NCBI RefSeq assembly: GCF_024606225.1
Contig: NZ_JAGRPU010000018.1
Span: 1-64,000 of the forward strand
Reading direction: 5' to 3'
Origin: Endozoicomonas sp. ISHI1
GTDB lineage: Bacteria; Pseudomonadota; Gammaproteobacteria; Pseudomonadales; Endozoicomonadaceae
Length of the DNA stretch: 64,000 nucleotides
This document shows positions 17,798-27,972 of the stretch, piece after piece (position 1 is the first letter of the stretch; each line of letters opens with the position of its first letter). The position numbers and the translations under genes are program-made. A model generated the notes under the pieces. The model was not told the origin of the DNA. It was given only the letters and a program-made list of their open reading frames with translations, and did no database searches.

Positions 17798-18149
17798 TCA
17801 ATGCGCCGTAAACTGATATTGTTTAGACCTGTCTCTGACACTACGATACAGGCTGTCGTGAAACTCACTGCGCCTGCGGGATCTGACCATCTCCAGCCGC
17901 CGTCTTCATACACTGAAAGATGAGGTCACTTCATCAGCCAGTCTTTTCCTGCGCGAATCAGAGCACATTCTGACAGAATCACTTCTTTTTTCAGTTTTTG
18001 AACGAACACAAACCTCAATAAGGCTCCCATCACTTTAGAGACCTTCCTCTTTTAAGTTCTCAAATGGTAGAAACACGTCAAAATCCGGGTAACGAATCGA
18101 GCTTTACCTGAAACTCATGAAAGCTATGTTCGCGACGTGTCAGCAAATC
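17798..18149 (-). pseudogene. recX: recX remnant
   Basis: Between recA and alaS, where recX normally lies, the minus strand gives three out-of-register pieces with RecX landmarks. They are D-L-L-T-R-R-E-H-S-F-H-E-F-Q-V-K-L from 18149; then S-D-G-S-L-I-E-V-C-V-R-S-K-T-E-K; then V-R-S-R-R-R-S-E-F-H-D-S-L-Y-R-S-V-R-D ending near 17798. These correspond to the family patterns (A/L)RREHSxxEL, LSDxRFAxxxVRSR and RRRKFxDSLP. Several stops and frame changes separate them. RecX normally limits RecA filament growth. The match rests on my reading of family motifs; no alignment was run. Confidence 0.72.
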
Positions 18150-18192
18150 CCCCGGCCAGCACGTCGAATACCTTTGTCAGAGCTTCCAAAAC

Positions 18193-19248
18193 TTATTCTG
18201 TTAGAAGTTCATCCTGAAGTTTTGTGTCTGTTTTTGCGGAGGTTTCTGACCCAGGCTCAGCACTGCCCAACAATTCAGCTCGAATCTGCATTTCTATCTC
18301 TTCAGCAATCTTTGGGTTGTCGTTCAGATATTGCGCCGCATTGGCCTTACCCTGACCAATTTTCGTACCTTTATAGGAGTACCAGGCACCAGACTTCTCA
18401 ACCAGCTTCTGTTTAACGCCCAGATCAATCACTTCACCCATGTGGTAAATGCCCTGACCATAGAGAATCTGGAACTCAGCCTGACGGAAAGGAGGAGAAA
18501 CCTTGTTCTTGACCACTTTAACCCGGGTTTCATTACCGATGATTTCATCACCCTGCTTCACTGCACCGGTTCTGCGAATATCCAGACGGACAGAAGAGTA
18601 GAACTTGAGAGCATTTCCACCCGTGGTAGTCTCGGGATTACCAAACATCACGCCGATTTTCATACGAATCTGGTTGATGAAAATGACCAGACAATTTGCC
18701 TGCTTGATAGAACCAGTGATTTTTCGCAGGGCCTGGGACATCAAACGAGCCTGAAGGCCGACGTGGGAGTCTCCCATATCCCCTTCGATTTCAGCTTTAG
18801 GAACTAAGGCTGCAACGGAGTCGACAACGATAACATCAACCGCACCGGAGCGAACCAGCATATCCGTAATTTCCAACGCCTGCTCTCCGGTATCGGGCTG
18901 CGAAACGTAGAGGTCATCAACATCAACACCCAGCTTACCAGCGTACTGAGGATCCAGAGCGTGCTCCGCATCCACAAAAGCACAGGTAGCCCCCTGCTTC
19001 TGAGCTTCTGCAATCACACTGAGTGTCAGAGTGGTCTTACCAGAAGATTCAGGACCAAAAATCTCAACCACACGCCCCTTTGGCAAACCACCTATGCCCA
19101 ATGCAATATCGAGTTGCAGTGAACCTGTAGAGATAGCTGGAATGGCTTCCTGCTTCTGTTCACCCATGCGCATGACCGTTCCTTTACCAAACTGTCGGTC
19201 AATCTGGCCCAGAGCCGCCGCCAGTGCTTTCTTTCTATTCTCATCCAT
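18193..19248 (-). CDS. recA: Recombinase A
   Basis: 351 residues, standard length. ATP-dependent strand-exchange protein and co-protease for LexA. Walker A G-P-E-S-S-G-K-T lies at about 65-72. The DNA-binding loops (around [18 protein letters not shown]) and the acidic C-terminus are intact. The start M-D-E-N-R-K-K-A-L is the family start. Two LexA-type boxes lie about 60-95 bp upstream, giving SOS control. The partner gene recX downstream is degraded. Confidence 0.98.
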   Translation of the reverse strand: MDENRKKALAAALGQIDRQFGKGTVMRMGEQKQEAIPAISTGSLQLDIALGIGGLPKGRVVEIFGPESSGKTTLTLSVIAEAQKQGATCAFVDAEHALDPQYAGKLGVDVDDLYVSQPDTGEQALEITDMLVRSGAVDVIVVDSVAALVPKAEIEGDMGDSHVGLQARLMSQALRKITGSIKQANCLVIFINQIRMKIGVMFGNPETTTGGNALKFYSSVRLDIRRTGAVKQGDEIIGNETRVKVVKNKVSPPFRQAEFQILYGQGIYHMGEVIDLGVKQKLVEKSGAWYSYKGTKIGQGKANAAQYLNDNPKIAEEIEMQIRAELLGSAEPGSETSAKTDTKLQDELLTE

Positions 19249-19308
19249 TATTCAAATCCACCTTATGTGTGCTGGCTACTATTCTTTGAATGTTAAAAAC
19301 CTCAGATA

Positions 19309-19343
19309 CTGTATATTTAAACACTATCTGTATATTTGTCCAG
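19309..19343 (-). promoter_or_regulatory. Two tandem LexA boxes upstream of recA
   Basis: 19328-19343 reads ctgtatatttgtccag, a full CTG-N10-CAG match. 19309-19324 reads ctgtatatttaaacac, a match except for the last base. They are 19 bp apart, about two helical turns, between recA and pncC. Confidence 0.75.
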
Positions 19344-19346
19344 CAT

Positions 19347-19841
19347 TTATCTGGAAATTGCATCCACCAATTTAATCAGACCATCAAGAGCAGTCTCAAC
19401 GGCTTGTCTTCTCACCTGCTCTCTATTACCGGAAAAGTGAAAAACCTCGGTCGTCACCTGATCATCAAAACACCAACCAATCCATACAGTACCCACCGGC
19501 TTGTCATCGGTTCCACCTTCTGGACCAGCAACTCCTGAAATGGAGACACTCAAAGGCACAGAAAGGCGCTTGACCGCACCTAACGCCATGCTTTCCACTA
19601 CAGGTTGACTGACAGCACCGTAACGATCAATCAATGCAACAGGAACACCCAAAAACTTGTGCTTCATGTTATTGGAGTAGCTGACAATGGCGCCTTCAAA
19701 CCAGCATGAGCTGCCGTCAACAGACGTAAAAGCCTGACTGAGCCAGCCACCCGTACAAGATTCAGCAGCAGCCACTTTCAATTTTGCGGCATGAAGCTTT
19801 CCGGCCAGCAGTTCCAGCTTTTTGTTAAAATCTCCGGACAT
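19347..19841 (-). CDS. pncC: Nicotinamide-nucleotide amidohydrolase PncC (CinA C-terminal domain)
   Basis: 164 residues, equal to the stand-alone CinA C-terminal domain. It deamidates nicotinamide mononucleotide to nicotinate mononucleotide in NAD recycling. Conserved A-E-S-C-T-G-G-W-L-S (about 25-34, containing the proposed nucleophilic Ser), S-Y-S-N and G-V-A-G-P-E-G-G-T-D-D-K-P-V-G-T-V are present. It sits just upstream of recA, as in many gammaproteobacteria, and is divergent from mutS. Confidence 0.93.
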   Translation of the reverse strand: MSGDFNKKLELLAGKLHAAKLKVAAAESCTGGWLSQAFTSVDGSSCWFEGAIVSYSNNMKHKFLGVPVALIDRYGAVSQPVVESMALGAVKRLSVPLSVSISGVAGPEGGTDDKPVGTVWIGWCFDDQVTTEVFHFSGNREQVRRQAVETALDGLIKLVDAISR

Positions 19842-20020
19842 TAATCTCGCCTCTGGCTGATATGAGAAAAAGCCTTTTGATCAAAGTTAGATATACATTC
19901 AACAGCCCATAGCTGCCAATGGCTAAAGATAAACCATTGTTCTCATGAAAACAGCCAGCTTTTCATAGTAAAATGATGGATTGTTTATTAACAACCTGAA
20001 TTCAAGGCTTACCCTCATCT

Positions 20021-22627
20021 ATGAGCCCGCGCAAAGACACCCTAAGTCAGCATACACCGATGATGCAGCAATATCTGCGTATCAAACAGCAACACCCGGA
20101 ACATCTGGTATTTTATCGCATGGGTGATTTTTACGAGCTGTTCTATGACGATGCCCGCAAGGCTGCCGAGTTATTAGATATAACACTGACAACCCGGGGA
20201 CAGTCTGCCGGTGAGCCCATTCCCATGTCAGGTATCCCTTACCATGCAGTTGAAGGTTACTTGGCTCGTCTGGTCAGACTTCGCGTCTCTGTCGCCATTT
20301 GCGAGCAAGTTGGCGACCCGGCCACAACAAAAGGCCCCGTTGAAAGAAAAGTAGTTCGAATCCTGACCCCCGGCACAGTGAGCGACGAAGCACTTCTGGA
20401 CGAACAGCAGGACAACCTTCTGACCGCTTTAAGCCGATCAGAAGATCAATATGGAATAGCCTCTCTGGATATCAGCAGTGGTCAATTTACAGCAGTAGAA
20501 GTCGCGAGCGAAGAAGCCCTGATGGCAGAAGTTGAGCGTATCAACCCTGCCGAAATTCTCATCAATGACAGCTTTGAATGGCCGGCCCAGGTTATTGAGC
20601 GCCCGGGAACGACCAAACGCCCCCCCTGGGACTTTGATCGTGACAGCGCCTATGAAGGATTAACCCGCCAGTTCCAAACTAAAAACCTGCAAGGATTCGA
20701 CTGTGAATCGTTGACTATCGGCCTTGGGGCGGCAGGCTGCCTTCTACAATACGCCAAGGAAACACAGAGAACCGCCCTGCCCCACATTCGAAGCATACAG
20801 CGGGAACTTCGCGAAGAAAGCGTAGTCCTTGACGCAGCCAGCAGAAAAAACCTGGAATTAAGCCAGAACCTCAATGGTGGTCGAGATCACACCCTTTTGT
20901 CCGTACTTGATAAAACAGCGACCGCTATGGGTAGTCGATTGCTCTCAAGATGGCTGAACCGCCCCCTTAGAAACGCTCATAAGCTGCAAAAACGCCAATC
21001 TATTATCTCAACAATAAAATCGGGCTATTACTTCGAGCAGATTCAACCCTTGCTTCGCGGCGTTGGCGATATTGAACGCATTCTTGCCAGAGTAGCGTTA
21101 AAATCAGCTCGTCCAAGAGACCTGGCTCGCTTGAGAGACGCCCTGAATCAGCTACCTGAACTACAAATCATTCTCAGAACGATTGATAATGAGGACATTC
21201 ATAAACTGGCTGAAGCCATCGGCGAGCATCCTCAGGTTGCTAATCTGCTGAGCCGGTCTATCGTCGAGAACCCCCCTGTCATCATCAGAGACGGTGGAGT
21301 CATTGCGGAAGGCTTTGACAAAGAGCTGGATGAGTTTCGTGCTCTCAGTCAGAACGCTGGCGATTATCTTGTTGAACTGGAAAAAAGAGAGAAAGAGAGG
21401 ACAGGACTACCCAGTCTGAAAGTTGGCTTTAACAGGGTTCACGGCTATTACATTGAGCTCAGCCGAAGAGAATCTGAAGACGCCCCTGTAGACTACATAC
21501 GTCGCCAGACACTGAAAAATACTGAACGATTCATCACACCGGAATTAAAAGAGTTCGAAGATAAGGCTCTATCAAGCAAAAGCAGAGCGCTTTCAAGAGA
21601 AAAAGCACTGTATGACGAATTAATGGACGAGCTTTTGGAAGCTCTGGGCCCTCTTCAGGAAACGGCCATGAGCACCTCCGAACTGGATGTTCTGAACAAC
21701 CTGTCAGAAAGAGCTGAGGCTCTGAACTTCTGCAAACCTGAACTGAGTTCGGATCCTGGCATCCATATTGAGGATGGTCGCCACCCGGTTGTCGAACAGG
21801 TGCTGACAGAACCCTTTGTGGCCAACAATATAGAATTCCATGCCACCAGGAGAATGCTAGTCATCACCGGTCCAAACATGGGTGGTAAATCGACCTATAT
21901 GAGACAAACGGCATTAATCGTTTTATTAGCTCACGTAGGAAGCTTTGTTCCTGCCAGTCACGCAAAAATTGGTCTGGTAGATAGAATATTCACCCGAATA
22001 GGTTCATCCGATGACCTGGCCGGTGGACGATCCACGTTTATGGTGGAAATGACTGAGACAGCCAATATTCTTCATAACGCCACAGCAAGCAGCCTGGTTT
22101 TGATGGATGAAGTAGGTCGGGGAACCAGCACCTTCGATGGTTTATCCCTGGCCTGGGCTTGTGCTCATCACCTGGCAGATACTGTTAAGGCATTCACCCT
22201 GTTCGCCACTCACTATTTTGAGCTGACTCATTTGCCAGACGAGTGCAACTCAGTTGTCAACGTTCACCTGAATGCCACAGAACACGACGAAAAAATTGTA
22301 TTTTTGCACTCAGTTCAGGATGGCCCTGCCAGTCAGAGTTACGGTTTACAGGTGGCTCAACTAGCAGGCGTCCCGAGAAATGTAGTCACTCAGGCACGCT
22401 CCAGACTGCACCAATTAGAAGAAGGCTCGTCGGCTCAGACTGTGCCACAAACTTCAAGGCAGGCCAAAACGGTTTGTAAACAGAACCCGGTTCAGGCAGA
22501 TATGTTCACAGCTTCTCAGCCACATCCGGCCGTCGAAGCACTCAAGGAACTTAACCCTGACAACCTGTCCCCCCGGCAAGCTCTCGGGTTGCTATACGAT
22601 CTTAAGTCACTGACTTCAAAAAACTGA
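20021..22627 (+). CDS. mutS: DNA mismatch repair protein MutS
   Basis: 868 residues; recognises mispairs and recruits MutL. The N-terminal mismatch-binding domain contains [11 protein letters not shown] (Phe-x-Glu mispair contact). The ATPase has Walker [10 protein letters not shown] at about 617 and [12 protein letters not shown]. The C-terminus ends in the usual L-x-P-D-x-L-S-P-R-Q-A-L-x-L-L-Y-x-L-K tetramerisation region. It appears intact, so the pseudogenes nearby are not explained by loss of this gene. Confidence 0.97.
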   Translation: MSPRKDTLSQHTPMMQQYLRIKQQHPEHLVFYRMGDFYELFYDDARKAAELLDITLTTRGQSAGEPIPMSGIPYHAVEGYLARLVRLRVSVAICEQVGDPATTKGPVERKVVRILTPGTVSDEALLDEQQDNLLTALSRSEDQYGIASLDISSGQFTAVEVASEEALMAEVERINPAEILINDSFEWPAQVIERPGTTKRPPWDFDRDSAYEGLTRQFQTKNLQGFDCESLTIGLGAAGCLLQYAKETQRTALPHIRSIQRELREESVVLDAASRKNLELSQNLNGGRDHTLLSVLDKTATAMGSRLLSRWLNRPLRNAHKLQKRQSIISTIKSGYYFEQIQPLLRGVGDIERILARVALKSARPRDLARLRDALNQLPELQIILRTIDNEDIHKLAEAIGEHPQVANLLSRSIVENPPVIIRDGGVIAEGFDKELDEFRALSQNAGDYLVELEKREKERTGLPSLKVGFNRVHGYYIELSRRESEDAPVDYIRRQTLKNTERFITPELKEFEDKALSSKSRALSREKALYDELMDELLEALGPLQETAMSTSELDVLNNLSERAEALNFCKPELSSDPGIHIEDGRHPVVEQVLTEPFVANNIEFHATRRMLVITGPNMGGKSTYMRQTALIVLLAHVGSFVPASHAKIGLVDRIFTRIGSSDDLAGGRSTFMVEMTETANILHNATASSLVLMDEVGRGTSTFDGLSLAWACAHHLADTVKAFTLFATHYFELTHLPDECNSVVNVHLNATEHDEKIVFLHSVQDGPASQSYGLQVAQLAGVPRNVVTQARSRLHQLEEGSSAQTVPQTSRQAKTVCKQNPVQADMFTASQPHPAVEALKELNPDNLSPRQALGLLYDLKSLTSKN

Positions 22628-22731
22628 CTATGCTCATAACCGCTTGAACTACTACCTTATAAACAATGCTGGTAGACTTTACGCCTCAACTGGTTGAGCC
22701 GTGTGCCAAACCAGTAAGGGATATGCGATTA

Positions 22732-22759
22732 GAAATGTCATTCCTGATGGTGACATTTC
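22732..22759. promoter_or_regulatory. Inverted repeat upstream of fdxA
   Basis: gaaatgtca (22732-22740) and tgacatttc (22751-22759) form a perfect 9-bp dyad with a 10-base spacer, 55 bp before fdxA. With no T-run it looks more like an operator or mRNA leader hairpin than a terminator. Confidence 0.4.
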
Positions 22760-22814
22760 ATAAATGTATTTTGACTGACTTACCATCAGCCTGAACAAAC
22801 GGAGTGTAACCATC

Positions 22815-23138
22815 ATGACTTTCGTAGTGGGTGAAAACTGCATCAAGTGCAAATACACCGATTGCGTGGAAGTGTGTCCCGTAGATTGCTTTTACGAAGG
22901 GCCCAACTTTCTGGTTATCCACCCGGACGAATGTATCGACTGTGCCCTCTGTGAGCCTGAGTGTCCAGCCAATGCGATCTTCTCCGAGGATGAGGTACCG
23001 GAAGATCAGCAGGAGTTTATTGAACTCAATGCTGTACTCGCTGACGTCTGGGATAACATTACAGAAAAAACAGACGCACTCCCTGATGCTGAAAAATGGG
23101 ATGGTGTGAAAGGCAAGCTCGAGCATCTGGAACGCTGA
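22815..23138 (+). CDS. fdxA: 7Fe ferredoxin FdxA
   Basis: 107 residues, a seven-iron ferredoxin. Cysteines 9, 12, 17 and 21 plus the second set [12 protein letters not shown] coordinate one 3Fe-4S and one 4Fe-4S cluster. It is a small cytoplasmic electron carrier. The mutS-fdxA-rpoS neighbourhood is the Pseudomonas arrangement. A bidirectional terminator separates it from the convergent rpoS. Confidence 0.95.
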   Translation: MTFVVGENCIKCKYTDCVEVCPVDCFYEGPNFLVIHPDECIDCALCEPECPANAIFSEDEVPEDQQEFIELNAVLADVWDNITEKTDALPDAEKWDGVKGKLEHLER

Positions 23139-23225
23139 GAGCGCCCGATATCCGGGGGCTAAGAGCTATGCAGAAATGTCTTGATAACTGCTTTCAATGG
23201 TTCGAGCACCAACTCTTCCCCAAAC

Positions 23226-23257
23226 AAAAAGCCATGACCCCGAGATCATGGCTTTTT
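23226..23257. terminator. Bidirectional terminator between fdxA and rpoS
   Basis: The stem aaagccatga/tcatggcttt with loop ccccgaga has T-runs on both sides, between two convergent genes. Confidence 0.9.
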
Positions 23258-23276
23258 TATTGCCAAGACAATGCTA

Positions 23277-24308
23277 TCAACTGAACAGGGATTCTCCAGA
23301 CAACCCCTGTTTCTCAAGGATAGAGCGCAAGCGCTTTAGAGCCTCGACCTGTATTTGCCTGACCCTCTCTCTTGTCAGCCCAATCTCCTTGCCCACTTCT
23401 TCAAGGGTGCTGGTTTCATAGCCCCTTAGACCAAACCTTCTGGCCACCACCTCACGCTGCTTTTCAGAAAGTTCACCCAGCCACTTGTCCAAACTGTCGT
23501 TGAGATCAAGATCCTGAAGCAGTTCTGCCGGATCAGACTCCTTCTCATCAGAAATAGTATCAAGGATGGACTTATCAGAATCCGGGCCCAAAGGCGTGTC
23601 AACTGAAGTGACACGCTCATTAAGCCCCAACATTCTTTTAACATCATCAACCGGCTTATCCAGCAGATGAGCGATTTCCTCCGGGGTTGGATCATGATCT
23701 AGCTTCTGAGTCAGTTCACGAGCCGCCCGGAGGTAAACATTGAGTTCTTTAACCACATGAATCGGAAGACGAATGGTACGTGTCTGATTCATAATGGCTC
23801 GCTCAATGGTCTGACGAATCCACCAGGTAGCGTATGTTGAAAAACGGAATCCGCGCTCAGGATCGAATTTTTCAACCGCCCTGATGAGACCCAGATTTCC
23901 CTCTTCAATCAGATCCAGAAGTGTCAGACCACGATTGACATATCGCCTGGATATCTTGACGACCAGACGCAAGTTACTTTCAATCATACGACGCCGACCC
24001 GCCTCAACGCCTCGACGGGCAAGACGCGCATAATGCACTTCTTCCTCTGGTGTCAACAGAGGTGAAAAGCCAATCTCGTTGAGGTAGAGCTGAGTGGCAT
24101 CGATAGACTTATAGAAGCCATCATCATCGCGACGGGCTCTACTGTAATCTGACGCACTGGGTGTAAACGTCTGCGGTGCAGGTTCTTTCTCTTCAACTTC
24201 TTCGTTTTCATTAAGATCAGAATCCAGCACGTTATCAATTTCACTCTTTCCCTGGGTAAAATCCTCGGCAAAACTACTTTGCTCTGAGTCATCCCTCTTT
24301 GCTGCCAT
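23277..24308 (-). CDS. rpoS: RNA polymerase sigma factor RpoS
   Basis: 343 residues from the ATG at 24308, which has AGGA 9 bp upstream and gives the start M-A-A-K-R-D-D; a longer frame to 24350 adds 14 unlikely residues. Master sigma factor of stationary phase and general stress. Region 1.2 ([12 protein letters not shown]), region 2 ([31 protein letters not shown]), region 3 and region 4.2 ([18 protein letters not shown]) are intact. It lies downstream of nlpD as usual, and its promoter commonly lies within nlpD. Confidence 0.97.
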   Translation of the reverse strand: MAAKRDDSEQSSFAEDFTQGKSEIDNVLDSDLNENEEVEEKEPAPQTFTPSASDYSRARRDDDGFYKSIDATQLYLNEIGFSPLLTPEEEVHYARLARRGVEAGRRRMIESNLRLVVKISRRYVNRGLTLLDLIEEGNLGLIRAVEKFDPERGFRFSTYATWWIRQTIERAIMNQTRTIRLPIHVVKELNVYLRAARELTQKLDHDPTPEEIAHLLDKPVDDVKRMLGLNERVTSVDTPLGPDSDKSILDTISDEKESDPAELLQDLDLNDSLDKWLGELSEKQREVVARRFGLRGYETSTLEEVGKEIGLTRERVRQIQVEALKRLRSILEKQGLSGESLFS

Positions 24309-24408
24309 AAGAGTCAGTCCTATCCGAAAGCCCCACTGTCTGTCGAACAACCAACTGAGGGTTGAGCCGACACCCGTGAGATCCCTCTACCGACACCACA
24401 TATTGAAA

Positions 24409-25194
24409 TCAGCGTTCAGGCAGGAATCGCATTGGGTCGACCGGTTTGCCATTATGCCGAATTTCAAAATGCAGCTTAGGCTCTGTCGTTCCTGTAGAAC
24501 CTATTTCGGCTATCTTCTGGCCTGCTTTAACTGAGTCTCCTTCACGCACAAGCAACTCCTTATTGTGAGCGTAAGCGCTCAGATAGCTGTTGTTATGTTT
24601 CATAATAATCAGCTTGCCATAACCAGCGAGTTCACTGCCAGCATACACGACCTCGCCTGTGGCTGCTGCACTTACAGGCTCTCCCAATTTGCCTCTGATA
24701 TCAATCCCTTTATTCAGCCCATTGCCGTTGTTGTACATACGCACCACTTTTCCATTGGCCGGCCAGTGCCAGCTTGAAATGTTGGATAATCGTTCTGTTT
24801 TATCAGCTGTTTTCACTGGTTTTTTTTTAACCACATAAGACTTTGATGAGGTTGTGGTGCTCTTTCTTACAGGACTCGAAGAACGGGATACATAACTTGA
24901 GGGAGTCAAGTTAACATGTTGACCCGGAAAGATAGTATAAGGTTGGCGTATTCCATTGATAGCAGCTAACTCTATGAAATCTCTACTATAAAGCCAAGCT
25001 ATAGAAAAAAGGGTCTCACCGTCACGGACTATATGACTGCCACTGCTTACTTTTGGTGGCAGCCTGAGCTCTCTAACCTGAACTGAGGAAGGATCATGGG
25101 CACACCCGGTCAGTAACAGAATCAATGTTATCCAACTGACTATTCTTGAGCAAACACTCAAATTAATTTCTTGCTCAAGACGATTGCCTGTCAT
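24409..25194 (-). CDS. nlpD: Lipoprotein NlpD, LysM and LytM-like domains
   Basis: 261 residues. An N-terminal signal peptide with lipobox L-L-T-G-C places the acylated Cys at 31. A LysM domain (about 52-97) binds peptidoglycan. A linker rich in S, T and K leads to a C-terminal LytM domain (about 150-258). The first zinc-ligand histidine expected before G-I-D-I is replaced (N-K-G-I-D-I-R-G), so the domain is probably a catalytically inactive activator of an amidase such as AmiC during septum splitting, as in E. coli. The neighbourhood surE-pcm-nlpD-rpoS is conserved. Confidence 0.93.
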   Translation of the reverse strand: MTGNRLEQEINLSVCSRIVSWITLILLLTGCAHDPSSVQVRELRLPPKVSSGSHIVRDGETLFSIAWLYSRDFIELAAINGIRQPYTIFPGQHVNLTPSSYVSRSSSPVRKSTTTSSKSYVVKKKPVKTADKTERLSNISSWHWPANGKVVRMYNNGNGLNKGIDIRGKLGEPVSAAATGEVVYAGSELAGYGKLIIMKHNNSYLSAYAHNKELLVREGDSVKAGQKIAEIGSTGTTEPKLHFEIRHNGKPVDPMRFLPER

Positions 25195-25519
25195 TCACTC
25201 TGCTCCATACTTGGTCACCGAGGCACACCTCAAAATATAATAAATTTAGATATATTTGAATTTTCTTAATCTAAAAAAATATATCAATACAGGTAATAAC
25301 GCCTACATTTCGGCGAAATTCACCTAGGAAATGTCACGACTGCCGAAACACTCTTTTCATATCAGACCGGTTCCACACTATTGGCAATCGATTTGAGTTC
25401 ATTAGACCGCAACATCGACATACCATTCCAGAAAGGAGCTATGGAACGGGGAAGATCAGCAACCCATAGTTCATGATAATGAACCGGTTGATTATCTGTT
25501 CAGAAAGAGAATTTAATAA
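25195..25519. other. Intergenic region upstream of nlpD
   Basis: About 325 bp. The part next to nlpD (25230-25290) is AT-rich and probably holds its promoter. An imperfect dyad (gttcatgataatgaac, about 25471-25486) has no T-run. I see no gene or recognisable gene remnant. Confidence 0.4.
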
Positions 25520-26455
25520 TCAATCTTCAACAAAGCGACTACCGAATTTTTCAAGCAGAACAACCAGCAAGATACCTGCCAACATCAAGGCAATCGATGG
25601 CAATAGGTAAGCCGAGTGACCGGACAGCGTTTCATAGGCCCAGGGAGAAATATTTCTTTCCAGAAAAGGAACTTCCTGACCCGAACTGTTTATTCTTGTT
25701 TCCAGTGTTTCTTTCCACGGCCATACTTTTCCGAGGGCACCCAGCATCAAGCCCGTCAAGAGCGACAGAGCCAGATCACGATGCTGTTTTAACAGCCAGG
25801 CAAGGACATGAGAAAATGTCAGCAACCCGACAATACATCCAGATCCAAATGCTGTCAGCGCCAGAATATCCAGACCTTTCACGGCAGCTAAAACAGCGGG
25901 GTACAACCCCATCAACAGCAGGATAAAACTGCCGGAAATGCCCGGCAAAATCATTGCAGATATAGCAATACAGCCGGCAAAGAACAACATCAGGTAGGAA
26001 GGAGTCAGAGATGTAGGCGTCAGTCTCCCGATAAAATAAGAGACACAACAACCGAATACAAGAAGTATCATGGAGGAGACACTCCAACTCTTTATCTGTT
26101 TGAGCATATGAATGCCTGAAATCAATATCAGGCCAAAGAGAAAAGACCAGATGAGTTCCGGGTAGCCTTCCAGCAGGTACGTAATTAGATGGGCAAAACT
26201 CAGTATACTGAACAAGATTCCGCCAAACAGCAGAATCAGAAAATTCCCATCAATATACTTCCAACACTCAGCAATCCCTTCGGATTTAAGCTTGATCAGT
26301 AAACCGGGATTAATACTCTTCAAGGCATTTAACAGGCGATCATAGATACCGGTAATAAAGGCAATGGTACCTCCTGAAACGCCAGGAACGACATCGGCAG
26401 CCCCCATAGCTATCCCCCTGAGCAAAATACTCAGACCTTCTTTCATTTTTGACAT
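25520..26455 (-). CDS. DUF368 membrane protein, putative polyprenyl-phosphate transporter
   Basis: 311 residues with about eight to ten hydrophobic segments. It starts with the DUF368 signature G-x-A-M-G-A-A-D-V-V-P-G-V-S-G-G-T-I-A, and a related second signature occurs mid-protein (I-S-A-M-I-L-P-G-I-S-G-S-F). Members of this family were recently linked to recycling undecaprenyl phosphate across the inner membrane. The location between pcm and nlpD is consistent with an envelope role. Family assignment is firm; the transport function is taken from family knowledge. Confidence 0.85.
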   Translation of the reverse strand: MSKMKEGLSILLRGIAMGAADVVPGVSGGTIAFITGIYDRLLNALKSINPGLLIKLKSEGIAECWKYIDGNFLILLFGGILFSILSFAHLITYLLEGYPELIWSFLFGLILISGIHMLKQIKSWSVSSMILLVFGCCVSYFIGRLTPTSLTPSYLMLFFAGCIAISAMILPGISGSFILLLMGLYPAVLAAVKGLDILALTAFGSGCIVGLLTFSHVLAWLLKQHRDLALSLLTGLMLGALGKVWPWKETLETRINSSGQEVPFLERNISPWAYETLSGHSAYLLPSIALMLAGILLVVLLEKFGSRFVED

Positions 26456-26558
26456 AATCCAACCTGTCTTATTCTGTAAAGCGTAAATCAGTATCAGACC
26501 CGTTTATCTTTTCAGAGTAATCTCAATGACTTTCATTCATGAAACACGAAGAAGTGTA

Positions 26559-27227
26559 TTATTTCTGAACCCCATCCAGCAATGGCACAAAGCGCACGGC
26601 TTCGAGCATTTCTTTCTTGAAGGTATCTCCCTGACGGGTGATCAGCAATAAGTCCTGAACACCGCGACCTCCAACTGGAATAATTAGACGACCATTACCC
26701 TCCGATAACTGCTGCAATAGCTCCTCAGGTATCTGATCCGGGGCAGCTGTTACAATGATTCCATCAAAGGGGCTCATGACTGACCAACCCATACCACCAT
26801 CGCTGAGTTTAAGCTGAGCATTGTGAATAGACAGCGTTCTGAGCAGTTTCTTTGCTCGCTCATGAAGGGGTTTGATTCGCTCAACAGAGTATACTTTCTT
26901 TACCAGCGGCGAAAGAACCGCTGTCTGATAACCTGACCCTGTACCTATTTCAAGTACTCTGTCGAGTGGACCTGCTGCCATGAGAGCCTGTGTCATTCTT
27001 GCCACAATATAAGGTTGTGACAGTGTCTGCCCAAAGCCAATAGGCAGGGCAGTATCTTCATAAGCTCTGTGAGACAGGGCTTCATCCACAAACAGATGTC
27101 TCGGTGTGTTGCGAATAACCTCAAGGACATCGGTAGAGTCGATCCCCTGATCTGAAAGTCGATTGATCAGACGCTCCCGGGTTCTCCGTGAGGTCATTCC
27201 TATACCATGAATATCAATCTCTTTCAT
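26559..27227 (-). CDS. pcm: Protein-L-isoaspartate O-methyltransferase
   Basis: From M at 27227 the protein has 222 residues; a longer frame to 27284 overlaps surE, and an internal Met (27197) gives the classic [10 protein letters not shown] start. It repairs isoaspartyl residues in aged proteins using S-adenosylmethionine. The motifs [13 protein letters not shown] (SAM binding), D-G-G-M-G-W and I-V-T-A-A-P-D are present, as is the substrate region P-R-H-L-F-V-D-E-A. It starts two bases after the surE stop, so the two are probably co-transcribed. Confidence 0.95.
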   Translation of the reverse strand: MKEIDIHGIGMTSRRTRERLINRLSDQGIDSTDVLEVIRNTPRHLFVDEALSHRAYEDTALPIGFGQTLSQPYIVARMTQALMAAGPLDRVLEIGTGSGYQTAVLSPLVKKVYSVERIKPLHERAKKLLRTLSIHNAQLKLSDGGMGWSVMSPFDGIIVTAAPDQIPEELLQQLSEGNGRLIIPVGGRGVQDLLLITRQGDTFKKEMLEAVRFVPLLDGVQK

Positions 27228-27228
27228 A

Positions 27229-27972
27229 TCAGCTGCCCAGCCATTCACTGAGCTGAGAAAGCGTTGAATGATGAGTCTGGTCATACTGAAGGGGTGTCAC
27301 TGAGACTAAACCTTCAGCAATAGCATAGAAATCAGTGCCCTTGCCCGCATCCTGTCCCTTACCGACAGGAGCAATCCAGTAAACGGGCTTTCCCCTGGGA
27401 TCCATTACTTTTAAAGGTTTCTCCGGTCTTTCCCTGTGCCCTAAACGAGTCACCGCCATGCCCTTGAGCTCTTCATAGGGTCTATCAGGAACATTAACAT
27501 TTAACAGGGTTCCTTCTGGCAGGGATAATTGCGCAAGTCTGAGAATCAAATCTCTGACAACCTTGCCTGCTGTAATAAAACCTTGCTCTCCCTTGCCACA
27601 GGCAGATACAGCAATGGCAGGCAACCCCATAAAACGGCCTTCCAAAGCGGCACCTACCGTCCCTGAATAAAGAACATCATCACCCAGGTTGACACCATGA
27701 TTGATACCGGAAACGACAATATCAGGCTTTTGCTCCAACAATGCATTGACCGCCAAATGAACGCAATCAGCCGGTGTTCCATCGACACTGTTAAAACCAT
27801 TGGAATGTTCAGTCACCCTCAGGGGACGCCCCAGAGTCAATGAACTGCTCAAGCCCGAGCTGTTTCTATCAGGAGCAAAGACAATTCGCTCACCCACGCC
27901 TTCGAGTGAACTGTAAAGGGTGGCCAGCCCGTTGGCTGCGACACCATCATCATTACTTAGCAGTATTCTCAT
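27229..27972 (-). CDS. surE: 5'/3'-nucleotidase SurE
   Basis: 247 residues from the ATG at 27972, which follows GAAGGAAG and gives [10 protein letters not shown]. It is a metal-dependent survival nucleotidase/exopolyphosphatase. The metal-binding S-N-D-D-G (6-10), the A-P-D-R-N-S-S-G motif and V-S-G-I-N-H-G-x-N-L-G-D-D are intact. Its start overlaps the truD stop by 20 bp, and pcm follows directly. Confidence 0.96.
   Translation of the reverse strand: MRILLSNDDGVAANGLATLYSSLEGVGERIVFAPDRNSSGLSSSLTLGRPLRVTEHSNGFNSVDGTPADCVHLAVNALLEQKPDIVVSGINHGVNLGDDVLYSGTVGAALEGRFMGLPAIAVSACGKGEQGFITAGKVVRDLILRLAQLSLPEGTLLNVNVPDRPYEELKGMAVTRLGHRERPEKPLKVMDPRGKPVYWIAPVGKGQDAGKGTDFYAIAEGLVSVTPLQYDQTHHSTLSQLSEWLGS

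Noticed and set aside
25471-25486. Dyad gttcatgataatgaac as a terminator of the DUF368 gene
   Set aside because: The stem is short and AT-rich and no T-run follows.
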